From NCBI GenBank assembly GCA_002794775.1, contig NBAY01000075.1:1-64000 (forward strand): a DNA stretch of 64,000 nucleotides. The letters run 5' to 3'. Below are positions 34,601-45,170 of the stretch, one piece after another (position 1 is the first letter of the stretch; each line of letters opens with the position of its first letter). Made by a program: the position numbers and the translations under genes. The stretch is from Porodaedalea pini. Its lineage: Eukaryota; Basidiomycota; Agaricomycetes; Hymenochaetales; Hymenochaetaceae. Below the pieces are notes generated by a model, which was given only the letters and a program-made list of their open reading frames with translations, had not been told where the DNA came from and did no database searches.

Positions 34601-37600
34601 TCAATGCAAGTATTTTTCGTTCAGCCTGTGCACCTCGCGTGCCAGGTACGGCCAGTTAAGACTCCGCACGAGCTCCCGGCGGAGCTTATTGATGTCGCCC
34701 TTGGCACGTTCGCGCGCAAGCTCGACCTCCCACCCGCAGAGGTTGTACAGCAGGCGCATGTTCGGCTGGATGAGGACGTTGAGCCGTCGGGACCGTACGA
34801 TGAGGTATGCATCGACGAGAGGGATCCCAAGGTGCTTCATGACGTAGGCAATCTGTATCGTAGAAGTAGCGTCAGTACGTTTTGAAGGCGAGAGAGGATG
34901 AGAGAAACTTACAGTGACTGTCGCACTCCGCGAGACGCCGACGCGGCAATGCACGAGTATTGTCCCTCCTTCCTCGCGAGCACGCTCCATCCACTCGCAG
35001 ATGGGTGCCAGCTGATGCTGGAGACTATCAATGCCATCATCACATACACCTTTTATGTCAAGGACTTTAATGCGTCCCTCGCGTTCCTCCATCCACAAAG
35101 AGCCATGTCCACCCGGTCCTCGTCCTGCGACAAGATGGTATCCGCTCGACGAACAATCGCTCGCAATGTTCGATGGTGGAACAAGAGCGCATTCCCCAAC
35201 CGAAACGACATGCGTGATACCCAAAGCATGTAACATGTACGCATTCTGAGCATGAGCTCTGATAATTTAGCAAATCGTCAGTAAACTCCTGCAAAACGCG
35301 ACCAAAATAATGAAAAACATACAAGTTGCCGAGGTACAAAAAGGGGAGGACACGACTGGGAAAGCTGCCATCGAACCGCGGGTCATTGAACCACGTCTGG
35401 TGGTCGACATGGGGCGGCAGGAAAGGGCTCGTCTGCGCACGTGGCCGCCTCGGAAAGGGCGACGAGAACTCGCCGTGTCCCTGGCTCGCGATAACAATGG
35501 GTGGCGCGGACGATGCCGTCTCGTGCACCGCCGACGTCGGATAGCTGATTGAATTACTCGGCGAGCGAGCGTACGGGTGTGACGCGCCCGTTTCGCGTGC
35601 AGGGCTCTGTGACGTCCCATTCCAGGTGCGAGTCCAATCGTGCCGTTCGCCACGACTTGGACTCGGGGACGCCGCAGCGCTTCGAGGTGAGTGGAAGGAC
35701 GGCGACGCAGCCAGGCTCGCGCGCTCCTTTCGCAGCTGCGCCTCAACGCGCTTGAGAACGCCAATGTCAGATTGGTACACGAAGAACGAGCGTCCTTTGT
35801 TGACCTGTCAAAGCGGGAAGAAAAGGTCAGTATCAACCAGTTCATGAGAGAATGAGCTCATCCAAGAAGGGAAACGGAGATCGACGCAAGGAGTACGCAG
35901 TACACAGAACAAGGAAGTTTTCACACTGCAAATGTACAAAAACGACTCACCTGAAGCTCCAGATACGCCTCCGGCAGGTCCAAGCCGCGCACCTTCATCA
36001 ACAAGAACAGCGCAAGAACACTGCTCTCAGTGTAGCCGTCCATACTATAGATCAGCACGCGCTTCGGCCGCGTCGAGGGCAGGTTCTGACGCGGCGACAC
36101 CAGGGCAGAAAGGAAATTGAGGAACGGCATCAGATGCCAAAACGTGTACGCGAAGCATGCCGGCGAGGCGGGGAACGTCATATGTACAACGGCAGAGGCG
36201 GAGGGCGGAGGTCGCGGCGTACAAAAAGATGAGGGCGCGTCCTCTCCCGTACGGCCATGTCTCCGTGCGGCCCAGAGCGTGTCGAGCGTGGCCAAATGCG
36301 TCTCCGCAGCGCGGATCTGGTCGATCGTGGGCATCGGCGCGGGGTCGCGGCAGTCAATACAGACGTCGTAGCCCATTGGATTACCCGAGCTGTCGAATGG
36401 GTCATCGACCTTCTTTTGCTGTCCTGTCGAATTCGATCCCGCGTCCAAGTCTTTGTCTTCCTTATCCCTGCCTTCCTCAGACTCGCCTTTCTCCAGCTGC
36501 CGCCTGGCCCGTGCCAGGTCCGTTTCGTTGTACACACGAGAGAGCCACGGCGGGACGCAGTCCTTCACGTTGCCCAGGTACACGCAGTCATCGATTATCT
36601 CCGTCGCCTTCGTCAGCTCGCGCATCTCGTCACGTTCACGCTGCGCAAAGTCTATCGCCGGTAGAATCGCAGACTCCGGCGGGTGCTCCGCAGTAAAGGG
36701 GTTCGAGGTCCCGTCAGATTTCGTCGGCGCGATAGCGTCGCGCGCAACCTCGTCCTTTCGCATTGTAGCGCATGGACGTGAAGTGGGAAATTCGTCATCA
36801 ACCCGAGCTTCATCGTTCGGATCAGGAAGACGGTTGACTAGCCACGGTGCCTTTCGGGCAAGAACGTGAAGCGGGTCGGTGAGAACGAAGACATTGTACG
36901 CAACAAGATATGCACGCGGGCGTCCACTGGTGCTGTTGCCCGGTGACCCCATTGCATGTGTACGCGGTCCACAATCCTCAACTTCCATCGCGTCCTCGCT
37001 CTTAGCAGATCCGGGGCTCACAACCTTAACAGTGTCTTTCTCCTCGACAGGGGTTGCATGCCCAAATTGACCATGACGAATCCACACAACCTCCACTCCA
37101 GCCTCCTCATACCTCCTCTTCCGCTCCGCTGCCTTGCACTCGATTGCATACTTGAACTTTTCAGCAAGCGCAAATGCCGCGCGAGTCGCCGCTGGAGTCG
37201 CGCTCACACTGTAGACGACAATGTCGGAGAGCGTGGCATATATTGGCTAGAAATTGGACAGGCACGATAGTAAGCATGTATTTGAAGGTAACTGCCGAGA
37301 ACAGCGGAATAAACAGAAGTGCATATATGCGCATTTATGCACCAAAAATCCAAGCCTTTCGTCCCTCTCCACGATAGCATTCAATCATTCGAGAGATCTG
37401 CCTTCGTGAACGAATACTGCAAGGGGAACACGCCACATTAACTGATAAAGCACACTCACCACCTGGATGCCAAAATTCCGCAAGCTTATTCCGTCTGGCA
37501 CTTGCGGAGGCACGAACATACATTCGCCGCTTTTAGGGTCCGTTGTTAAGAGGTCGTTCGCGCGGAAGGAAGACGCAATAGTAAGACGCTTTAAATCATC

Positions 37601-39306
37601 TTCCGTCAGTACATTGTCTGATCTCTTGTCTTCGCGCACATCAGGAAGTACGGAGGTCGAAGTAGAAGAAGCATCTGTGGAGGCCTTGAGTGACGAGAAG
37701 GTTGCCGTACTCGTATCACTCGACGTATGGAGAGGCTTAGCAGGTGAGGATGTACTGATAGAACCCATCTCAGAGTCTAAAGTTGGAATACAATCATCAA
37801 TCGCGACGTCCGTTGCAGGACTCGTGCAAGGCGTTGTCAAGGCTGTTGAGTCCGTATCCACAGGGGAGTATGCAGAAGGGGAGGCGGAGTCGGCATCAGT
37901 ATCGAGTTCTTTCAGCTGGCCAACACTGGATGCGGTGGTCGAGAAGCTCGCACTCGCGCTAAAGCCGTAGTGCGAGTGGGCGGAATCGCTAGCGGACGTT
38001 GATACGGACGAGGTGGACTCGGAAGTAGTGACAGAAGATGTGGATAGGCGACGGTCGTACGATTCGGGACCTGACTCTTCAGAAACGTCGTGGGGTTCTA
38101 GAGATGCAGGTGAAGACTCGGAGGTAGGGAACCTTATCGTGTGCCCGGGGTGCGCACCATGAGCATGCATACTCGTGTGATGTGAAGGGGATGGGGAGGT
38201 GAAGTACGACGAGTGGTTGTGACCCGTATGAATGGCGATCGGCGCAGTTGCAGACGGTTTGCGGAGCGTCTGGGGATGCATGTGTGCGCCCTCCGTCGAC
38301 GCGTCGAGCTGGGACTCAGCCGCATGCGCATCATCATCAGCAGTCACGACATCTACCTGCACGCCTCCGTCGTCGACCTGCATCAGCTCGCCGTGTTCAT
38401 CTACCTCGTCCTCGTCCTCGCTCTCACCCTGGTCATACTCATCGTCGGACTCAAAATCAAGGTCCTCGTCGGAGTCCAGTACGTCTCTCTCCCGCGCACG
38501 GCCGTTCAGCTGGTGCTCGTCCTCGTCGCACGCGACCCACATGAGGCCGCGATACTCGGGCACCTTCACCACGGTCGGAGCATGTATGCGCGGCGCATAC
38601 GAGCACAGTCCGTCCCGCCCGCCTGCGCCCTCGTCGCGACGCGTTCCGAGGTCGAGGCCGCTCGAGGCAGCGAAGAATGAGTTCTGCTGGTAGTTATCGC
38701 CTTCAAGGCCATGGAGGAAAGGAAAGAGGACGGAGTCTGGGACGTCGCTGGTGAGATGGGCGAGGTGGAGGTCGGCGAAGGCGTCGGCATCTATGGCACG
38801 TATAGGCTGATGAGGGTGTGGACGGGGGAGCAGGACGGGAAGGCGGTGAACGTTCGGAGTGGGAATCTGCACGCTTGCGGAGGCATTGTCGGCGTCGGTC
38901 ATGTCAAAGTCGTCGTGCGTATCGTCGTTGTCGTCGGCGCTGTCGTGAGTGTTCAGCGGAAGCAAGGGTAATGCGAAGGGAGGGCGTTCAGCGGCGGTCA
39001 GTAGATACTGTATGAGATCCGTGGGACGTACCTTCCAGAAATGGACAGATCTTAAGAACTGTGAGAAGCGTCGACTTCTTTCGAAAGACCCCAAGGACCC
39101 TGTTCTAGATTGGGCGGCGCTGCAACAACATACATAGTATTCTGTGCGACGGCTCACATCCATTTCAGTCCTCATCCTCTCCTTGTCTCTTCCTTCCTCC
39201 ATTTCCCTTATTTTTGATGACAACAGGGTGCGCGTTGTTGTCCTCGGCGGCGACGAACTCGGGACGGAGCCGTCGCCCGATTTGATCTACCCACCAAAGG
39301 GACCAT
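34601..39306 (-). CDS. PPS1-like dual-specificity protein phosphatase
   Basis: Four large exons can be followed. The N-terminal part (about 37460-39223) holds SVHFWKVRPTDLIQYLLTAA, HPHQPIRAIDADAFADLHLA and PDSVLFPFLHGLEGDN plus a long acidic, Ser/Thr-rich region. The middle (35950-37230) has EKFKYAIECKAAE, ATEIIDDCVYLGNVKDCV and RPKRVLIYSMDGYTESSVLA. The C-terminus has RVLPFLYLGNL, HALGITHVVSVGECALVP and the catalytic loop HCRVGVSRSATV (HCx5RS), then NVLIQPNMRLLYNLCGWEVE. This is the architecture of yeast Pps1, a Ser/Thr/Tyr phosphatase linked to S phase. The start is uncertain: 39223 opens the current frame, but a conserved-looking stretch (LRPEFVAAEDNNAHPVVIKN, minus strand, ~39225-39285) in another frame points to an ATG near 39306 and one-base breaks between. 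Confidence 0.85.
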
Positions 39307-39780
39307 CACCGGGGGCGCTGCGATAACAGGAAACGGGAAGGTGATCGGAATCTGCAGTTGCAGCGCATACAATCAGTGTGGGTCGGCGACGCTCAGTAAC
39401 AACGCAGCTAGTACTGACGCGAGATAAGGCGCGTGTTAGTAAGATGTGCTACGTACGGCGGCCTCTCTGTCGCTCGACCAACGTCCAAGTGAGCTCCCTC
39501 TCTCCGCGCTCTCACACTCGCCTGTTGTATGCAGCCCCTTTGTCTGTTCTTGGCTTCTGCGCCCTCAATCCCCACCATAGATCCCGAACGAAAGCCCGAG
39601 TGAGTCCGTCCCTCCGTCCCTCGCTCGCATATATCCTAACCTGCAGATAAGTCGCATCCGCAGAAACCGGCACCTTCGCCCTATTCACGGACCACCTCCT
39701 CTTCTCCTGAATGTCTCTTCGCCCCAGTTGAGGATCGCGGGTCTAGAACGCCCTTCGTGCCTGCACCCGGCTAGCACAGC
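39307..39780. other. Intergenic region upstream of the phosphatase gene
   Basis: About 470 bp, rich in CT tracts. It should hold the promoter of the minus-strand phosphatase. No gene is seen. Confidence 0.4.
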
Positions 39781-40247
39781 ATGAGGCATCCTCCTTCACC
39801 CCACGCCCACTCAATGCCAGCTCCGGCCCATTCACTCTCCAGGTCATCTGCCCGCGCATCCAATACACTCGCCATCATGCCTGATATCATTGCGAACCTG
39901 GGCGTCGTCGGCTTGTCGCTTGTAAGGACCTGTTATACGATCACGAGCACCTCTATCCGGCTAGCGAGTCCGCTCGTCGAAAATGTGATGTACATCGGTA
40001 AGTAGCTTTGACGGGATCATGCAGGCTAGTTGTGAACTCTAAGCCGTGAAGGTTACACAGTAGGCGAGAATTCGAATGGCGAATCCGGATGCCGACAGCA
40101 TCGCGTCAGCCCGCCCCCTTCCATTGGCTCTGTCCTTAGCTTTACCTTCAGAACCGCTCGAACCTCTTCATTTTCATTTTCCGTTTCATACCCACTCACA
40201 GCACATTCTCATACAGGACTCAGATCCAGATTGGCTTTTGTCTAAGC
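39781..40247 (+). CDS. Hypothetical protein
   Basis: An open frame from 39781 encodes PDIIANLGVVGLSLVRTCYT and LASPLVENVMYI, an amphipathic or membrane-like stretch. A splice from 39998 (G|gtaagt) to the acceptor gttacacag near 40063 continues the frame to a stop at 40247-ish with a Ser/Thr-rich tail. I do not recognise it. The clean splice signals are the only support; it borders the degenerate duplicated block and may be non-functional. Confidence 0.3.
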
Positions 40248-40319
40248 ACACAACTTGAAAGCCTAAAAGGCGTGTTGTGCTCCAAGAATCGCAACTTATC
40301 ACGACACCAGCCAGTCAGT

Positions 40320-40929
40320 GTACTGCAATACAGTCACGAGACGCAATCACGCGAGAGTCGCTCCTCCATTATTCGAATCTCGCGTCGACGCAACGCAACG
40401 CAACCTGCGCCCGGCTCCCCTTCTCGATCGTTTCTGAATCTCCATCGTAACTCTAGATCTCTCCCGTCTCGCTCTTCCTCTTCCTATCACTCTCACTCTC
40501 ACGACACCCAGCACCTGCCTCGTCTCGCCCACTCTGATGCTTCCGAGTCCGATCGCGAGCGTCGCCCTCAAGTCTTAATCACACGCAAAACGTCTATGAT
40601 CCGCCGCCGATCGCAACCATCCATCCCGGGCCACTGCCGTCCCGTCACCTCCCCTGTCTCCTGATCCTCGCAACGCCCACGCCACCCAAATAAATTCCAA
40701 ATTTAAGAATCTGAAAAAAAGCTTCCGCGCATTCCGTGTAAGAACATGGCGCGCGTACATGAATTATGCGCAGCAGCCCTGCAGTTCGGCGAATCTGACT
40801 TTTACAGTACGCTCGTTTGGCCTGAAAGAAGGACCCGCTTGATCGCGATCACACCGCCGTTCTCCCAGGTGCTCGGGACCCTGGGGCTCGGGATCCTCCT
40901 TGGCGGGACTTCTGTATTCCTATATTCTG
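40320..40929. repeat. Duplicated block A, left part
   Basis: Diverged similarity to 48076-48690: shared order of CACCTGCCTCG, TCCGATCGCGA, CAGCCCTGC.ATTCGGCGA and TCTGA.TTTTAC. At its right edge lies the DNA transposon insertion site (CTG-TA). No intact gene is seen; a 63-residue ORF from 40746 is similar to a broken one at 48507. Confidence 0.65.
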
Positions 40930-41348
40930 TAAGGTAGACGAAAGTTAAACTCGACAAGCTGTGACGCGCGTGGCGCTAACCTCACTTGCCTAATCTGGCT
41001 TCACACAACATCGACGAAACTGCCTCTTCAACTGGACACAAGATCAAAATTGAGCCTCACAGAGTTGTTGGGATTGCATTTATCTACAAACCTGTGTTTT
41101 TAAAATTTAGAAATAATAACTTTTGATGATGTTATAAGAAGAAAAAAGTTTTTTTGTTGCAAATGCATCAGATTTTACTTTGCAACAATCTGACGAACTT
41201 TTGAAATTTTGACCACGGAAGTTTGGCCGCTCTCGGCTAATTCTATATGACAAATAACTTCCATTTATAGTAGTTTTGGACAATTACTAATTGTGCATAT
41301 CCTCAGCATTTTCTCCCCTTCGACACTGCCTTGCTGCAAAAAAGCACT

Positions 41349-44300
41349 ATGCCACGCCGTTCAAACAAGGATTACAACTGGATAAAGAATCTAACGAGCA
41401 GAAAGGAGCTTGTGAGCAGTTCATGATATATTTTGAAACATATACCAACCTGTATTTCCTGTCAGGCTGCAGAACAGGAACCGGTCGAGACAATCTATGT
41501 CTCAGATGGCAGTGTGGACGAGACAGAGCAGCCCAATAGCACAGATGACCACCTTTCAGTATCCAGCCAGGAGTCCGAGGATAGTGACTATGGAGCAGAC
41601 CTTGACCGAGCAAGCCTTGTTGATGTTTCGGGTGCTAGGGCCTTCTTCCAGGTGCTTTCAGACGGGCTTGCAGTATGGACTTCTTGTTTGAAGGAGCGAG
41701 CCCGACCTTTCAAATACAACAAAGTTAGTCTGCCATCCCAGAAACCTGCACGTACCATTAGAAACCAGAAAGCGAAGGCGAGGAAGGTGGAGGGGAAACT
41801 CCGAAACCAGGGATTTGCAGACATTCGAAGATTTTTTCAGCCTCGAGTGAAGTCTCAAGCTAGCGGTGCTGAACTTCCAGCCTCTGGTACCGATCTGGCT
41901 TCTGTCAATGAGGAAATTGAGCATGAAGAACGACGTACCGAGCATCCAGAGAAACGCGTGCGGCTGTCCATTCCGGAGGAGGAGGAGGAGGAGGAGAACA
42001 CATGGTCCTCCTCAGCCGGTTTCACAGACTCCCTGCGCACCGGCCCCCTTTCACCCGCCATGTTCGCTGGCCATCGACCCAGCACAAGCCCTCAGATGCC
42101 TTCTCCAGTCAACAATAACCACTCGCCGACAGTCTCCACTCGTGCCAGAAACAGTGCCTCCGTCGACAACGCAGACCGCGACCGCGCACAGGACACAAAT
42201 CAGAACCCGCCTCCCCGCCCTCCACTCCGTAGCAACTTCGAGCTCGAGCCGAATCCGTTCGAGCAGTCATTCTCCGTCTCTTCATCGTCCTCCTTCGCCT
42301 CACTCCGCCGTGCCACCAACCAAAAAAGTAGCAGCAGCAGCAACGACGATGGCAATGGCAACAACGTCGGGCCCTCTCCGCCCTCGCCTGGGAAGAAGTC
42401 CCCCTCCGCCGTGTCGTCCTCGACCCAGGGGTCCACTCACTCGCGGAAGACGTCAATGAGCAATGGATCCGCCCATCCGAACGGCGACGCTGCGAAGCCG
42501 ACCTTGCCTCCGCTCGCTTCGATCACCTCCCCCTCAGACCCAAGCTATGCATGGTCGTTCTCCTCGGCAGGTCTCACAAACTCCCTGCGCGCCGGCCCTC
42601 TTTACCCCGCCATGCTCGCTGGCCCACAGACGCAACAACGCGTCGCGTCGTCTCAGCCTGCTGCCTCCATCGCCGCTCTCGCAGCAAACGCTGGCTCTTT
42701 GCACCCCCCGCTCTTTGGCTTTGATGCCTCCGGCTCCTTTCGTACGGGTCTCACTCCCTCCACAGGCCTCACGCCCCTCGTCGGCGGGCCAGTCGCATTC
42801 CCGCCGCCATCGCCCAACACCGCCGCCTTTCTTGCTATGGTCAATTCGGGCGCTGCAGGTAGTGCGGCCGCGGCGACCGTCACGCCCAACATGCTCGACG
42901 CACTCGCTGGTGTGCTTCAGCAGTCTACATCCGCAACACCGCAGGTGGGGCAACAATCGAACGGCAGCAATAATCTAGGCGCTCCGTCGTCCTCGACGCA
43001 GTCACAGGCTGTGCTGCAGACGTTTGTCGTTCCGTCGCAGATGGCTGCGTCTGCATCGACGACGTATCAGAGCAGTCCATTGGCCAATACAGGTAATGCA
43101 CTCACCGGTGTGCTTCAGCAGTCTACATCCACGACGTCGCAGCTGGAGGAGGAGGAGGAGGAGGAGGAGGAGACACAGTCAAATCCGAACCTCAACGAGT
43201 GCACGCGACTGCAGGAGCAGAACCCAGCACTTCTGCAACCTATGATTCAACAGATCGCACAGTCAAATCCAAACCATCTGAAGTTCCGTGCTCCTGATCG
43301 AAAGGACCCTGCCCTCGCTGATGCGATATGGCGACTTTATTGCCTATCGAAAGATGACAGTCTTGACCTCTTTTTTCGTGGACGTGTGTCGGGGATGCTT
43401 GTCTTTTTGCGCCTATATACTGAGTACACCGAGTTTGGCTGGGTTGAGGCGTCAGTAATGGCAGCAACTGTTGCTGCTGGACGTGGTCCTCACCTGGCAC
43501 GTTTGCTTCGAAAATGGGTCCGAGAACATCTTGAAGACCATCGCGTGCTGCCTGTGAACCTGTATGGTGAATGGAAGAGGTCAATAATTCACGATGAGGA
43601 TTTTGCGAACGAAATACATGCTCACCTGCAAAGCCTCAGTAAAAAATACCTCGACCCCCATGACATCCTCTCATATCTCAATCAGCCAGATGTGCTGAAG
43701 CGGCTTGGACGGTCAAAGCCAGTGACATTGCGAACTGCTCAAACCTGGATGAAAGCCATGGACTATCGGTACGGAAAGGCACCTAGTGGGATGTATGTTG
43801 ACGGTCATGAAAGAGAAGATGTAATCCAATATCGCCAGGAGATCTTTTTGCCTCTGTGGGCAGAGCTCGAGAAGGAGATGGTGTTGGAGGGAGACAATGA
43901 AGGAGATCGTCAAGGCCATCTCATTCTCGTCACGCATGATGAATCAACATTTTATGCAAATGATCAAAGGACTTTGAACTGGAGCCATAAATCTACTACT
44001 CCTAAACCGCGCGTTAAGGGAGAAGGAGTATCTATTATGGTTTCTGATTTTTGCACACCTGAGGCAGGATGGTTGAAATCCGCCGATGGGTATGTATTTT
44101 CAGCACTTTGCTTGTACATTTATTGATAATTGGATTCTGTAGCACTCGAGAGGCTCGTGTTTATTTCAGAGCAGGTAAAAACCGTGAGGGATACTTCCAA
44201 CATGAAGATATCATCAAGCAAGTTGACGATGCCATTACAATTTTTGAGGATCGTTTTCCGAATTGCACTGCCCTCTTTGCATTTGACAATGCTACAACTC

Positions 44301-45010
44301 ATCAAAAGCGCTCAGCTGATGCTCTGTCTGCACGACATATGCCAAAAAATCCCTGCTATTGGAATAGCAAGAAAGCACCAGTAGCTCCTGGAATGCGTCC
44401 TGGTCATCACAAAGACGGCACTCTGCAATCCTTTTATTTTCCTGATGGGAGATTTAAAGGAACAGCTCAAATTCTTCAGGAGCGAGGTTACAATGTGGAT
44501 CGCTTAAACTCGGAATGCAAGAACTTCAAGTGCATGGATACCAGTCCAAATGCACGATGCTGCTGTCGGCGAATTTTATTCAATGAGCCTGACTTCCGTG
44601 CGCAGAAATCTGCACTTGAAGAGCTTATCGAATCACGTGGCCACAAGGCTATTTTTTATCCAAAATTCCATTGTGAGCTGAATTTTATTGAACAGTGCTG
44701 GGGACAGGCAAAATATTATTATCGGATGAAGGATAGACCTAATAATGAAAAGGAGATGGAGCAGAACATAAAAATTTGCCTTGACCAAATCCCTTTGGAA
44801 CTATTTAAACGGTGTGTTTTTGTTTATTTACCAATTACCAGTTCAAGACATTGATATTTATTTAGCTTTGCTAACCGCTCAGCGCGGTTCATGGATTGTT
44901 ATCGTCATGGATTGAATGGGAAACAGGCACAGTGGGCAAACAAAAAATACCATGGCCACAGAACACTACCAGATAGATTTATGACAGAGATGGAGGCTCA
45001 TGGAATATAA
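41349..45010 (+). CDS. DDE transposase with embedded Atf1-like regulatory segment
   Basis: Exons 41349-41411, 41466-44089, 44143-44811 and 44866-45010 total 3501 nt (1166 residues) with no break. The catalytic core has THDESTFYANDQR (first D), ALFAFDNATTHQ (second D) and HCELNFIEQCWGQAKYYYR (E), the NFIExxW pattern of IS630/Tc1/mariner relatives. A helical DNA-binding-type region precedes it (about residues 620-830). Residues about 200-560 are GC-rich low-complexity sequence unlike the AT-rich core. This part contains FELEPNPFEQSF, TLPPLASITSP, LTNSLRAGPLYPAMLAGP and FRTGLTPSTGLTPLVGG followed by AFPPPSPNTAAFL, which resemble the N-terminal stress-regulatory region of fungal Atf1/AtfA bZIP factors; the bZIP itself is absent. 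A run of glutamates joins it to the transposase. Confidence 0.88.
42019..42072 (+). repeat. Internal protein repeat, unit 1 (GPLxPAM module)
   Basis: Encodes AGFTDSLRTGPLSPAMFAG. A second unit, AGLTNSLRAGPLYPAMLAG, lies at 42568-42620. The two share phase and spacing to an upstream WS(F)SS. A further duplicated pair, ALAGVLQQSTSATPQ (near 42900) and ALTGVLQQSTSTTSQ (near 43095), also lies inside the transposase gene. Confidence 0.7.
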
Positions 45011-45170
45011 CAAATGTATTTCTCATTTTACAACAGCTAACAAAACTTTTCAAAAAATTGACCTCGCGATTTTGGCCGCTAGGGTCCTTCCTAATGGGGT
45101 AAGCGAGGGGTTCAGGGTCCGTGACAGTGATGTGACATCAGCTTGTCGAGTTTAACTTTCGTCTACCTTA

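Larger units (their letters stand above)
40930..45170 (+). mobile_element. Complete TIR DNA transposon, TA target site (IS630/Tc1/mariner-like DDE)
   Basis: Perfect 30-bp terminal inverted repeats start AGGTAGACGAAAGTTAAACT at both ends and are flanked by TA (40930-40931 and 45169-45170). The paralogous block at ~48690 lacks the element and has CA at the corresponding point, acting as an empty site. The outer ~400 bp on the left and ~160 bp on the right are AT-rich non-coding sequence. One spliced, unbroken transposase gene fills the inside. Confidence 0.92.

Noticed and set aside
41291..41539. 82-residue ORF at the transposase 5' end
   Set aside because: It reads through the predicted first intron; the ATG at 41349 with a splice at 41412 gives an unbroken protein instead.
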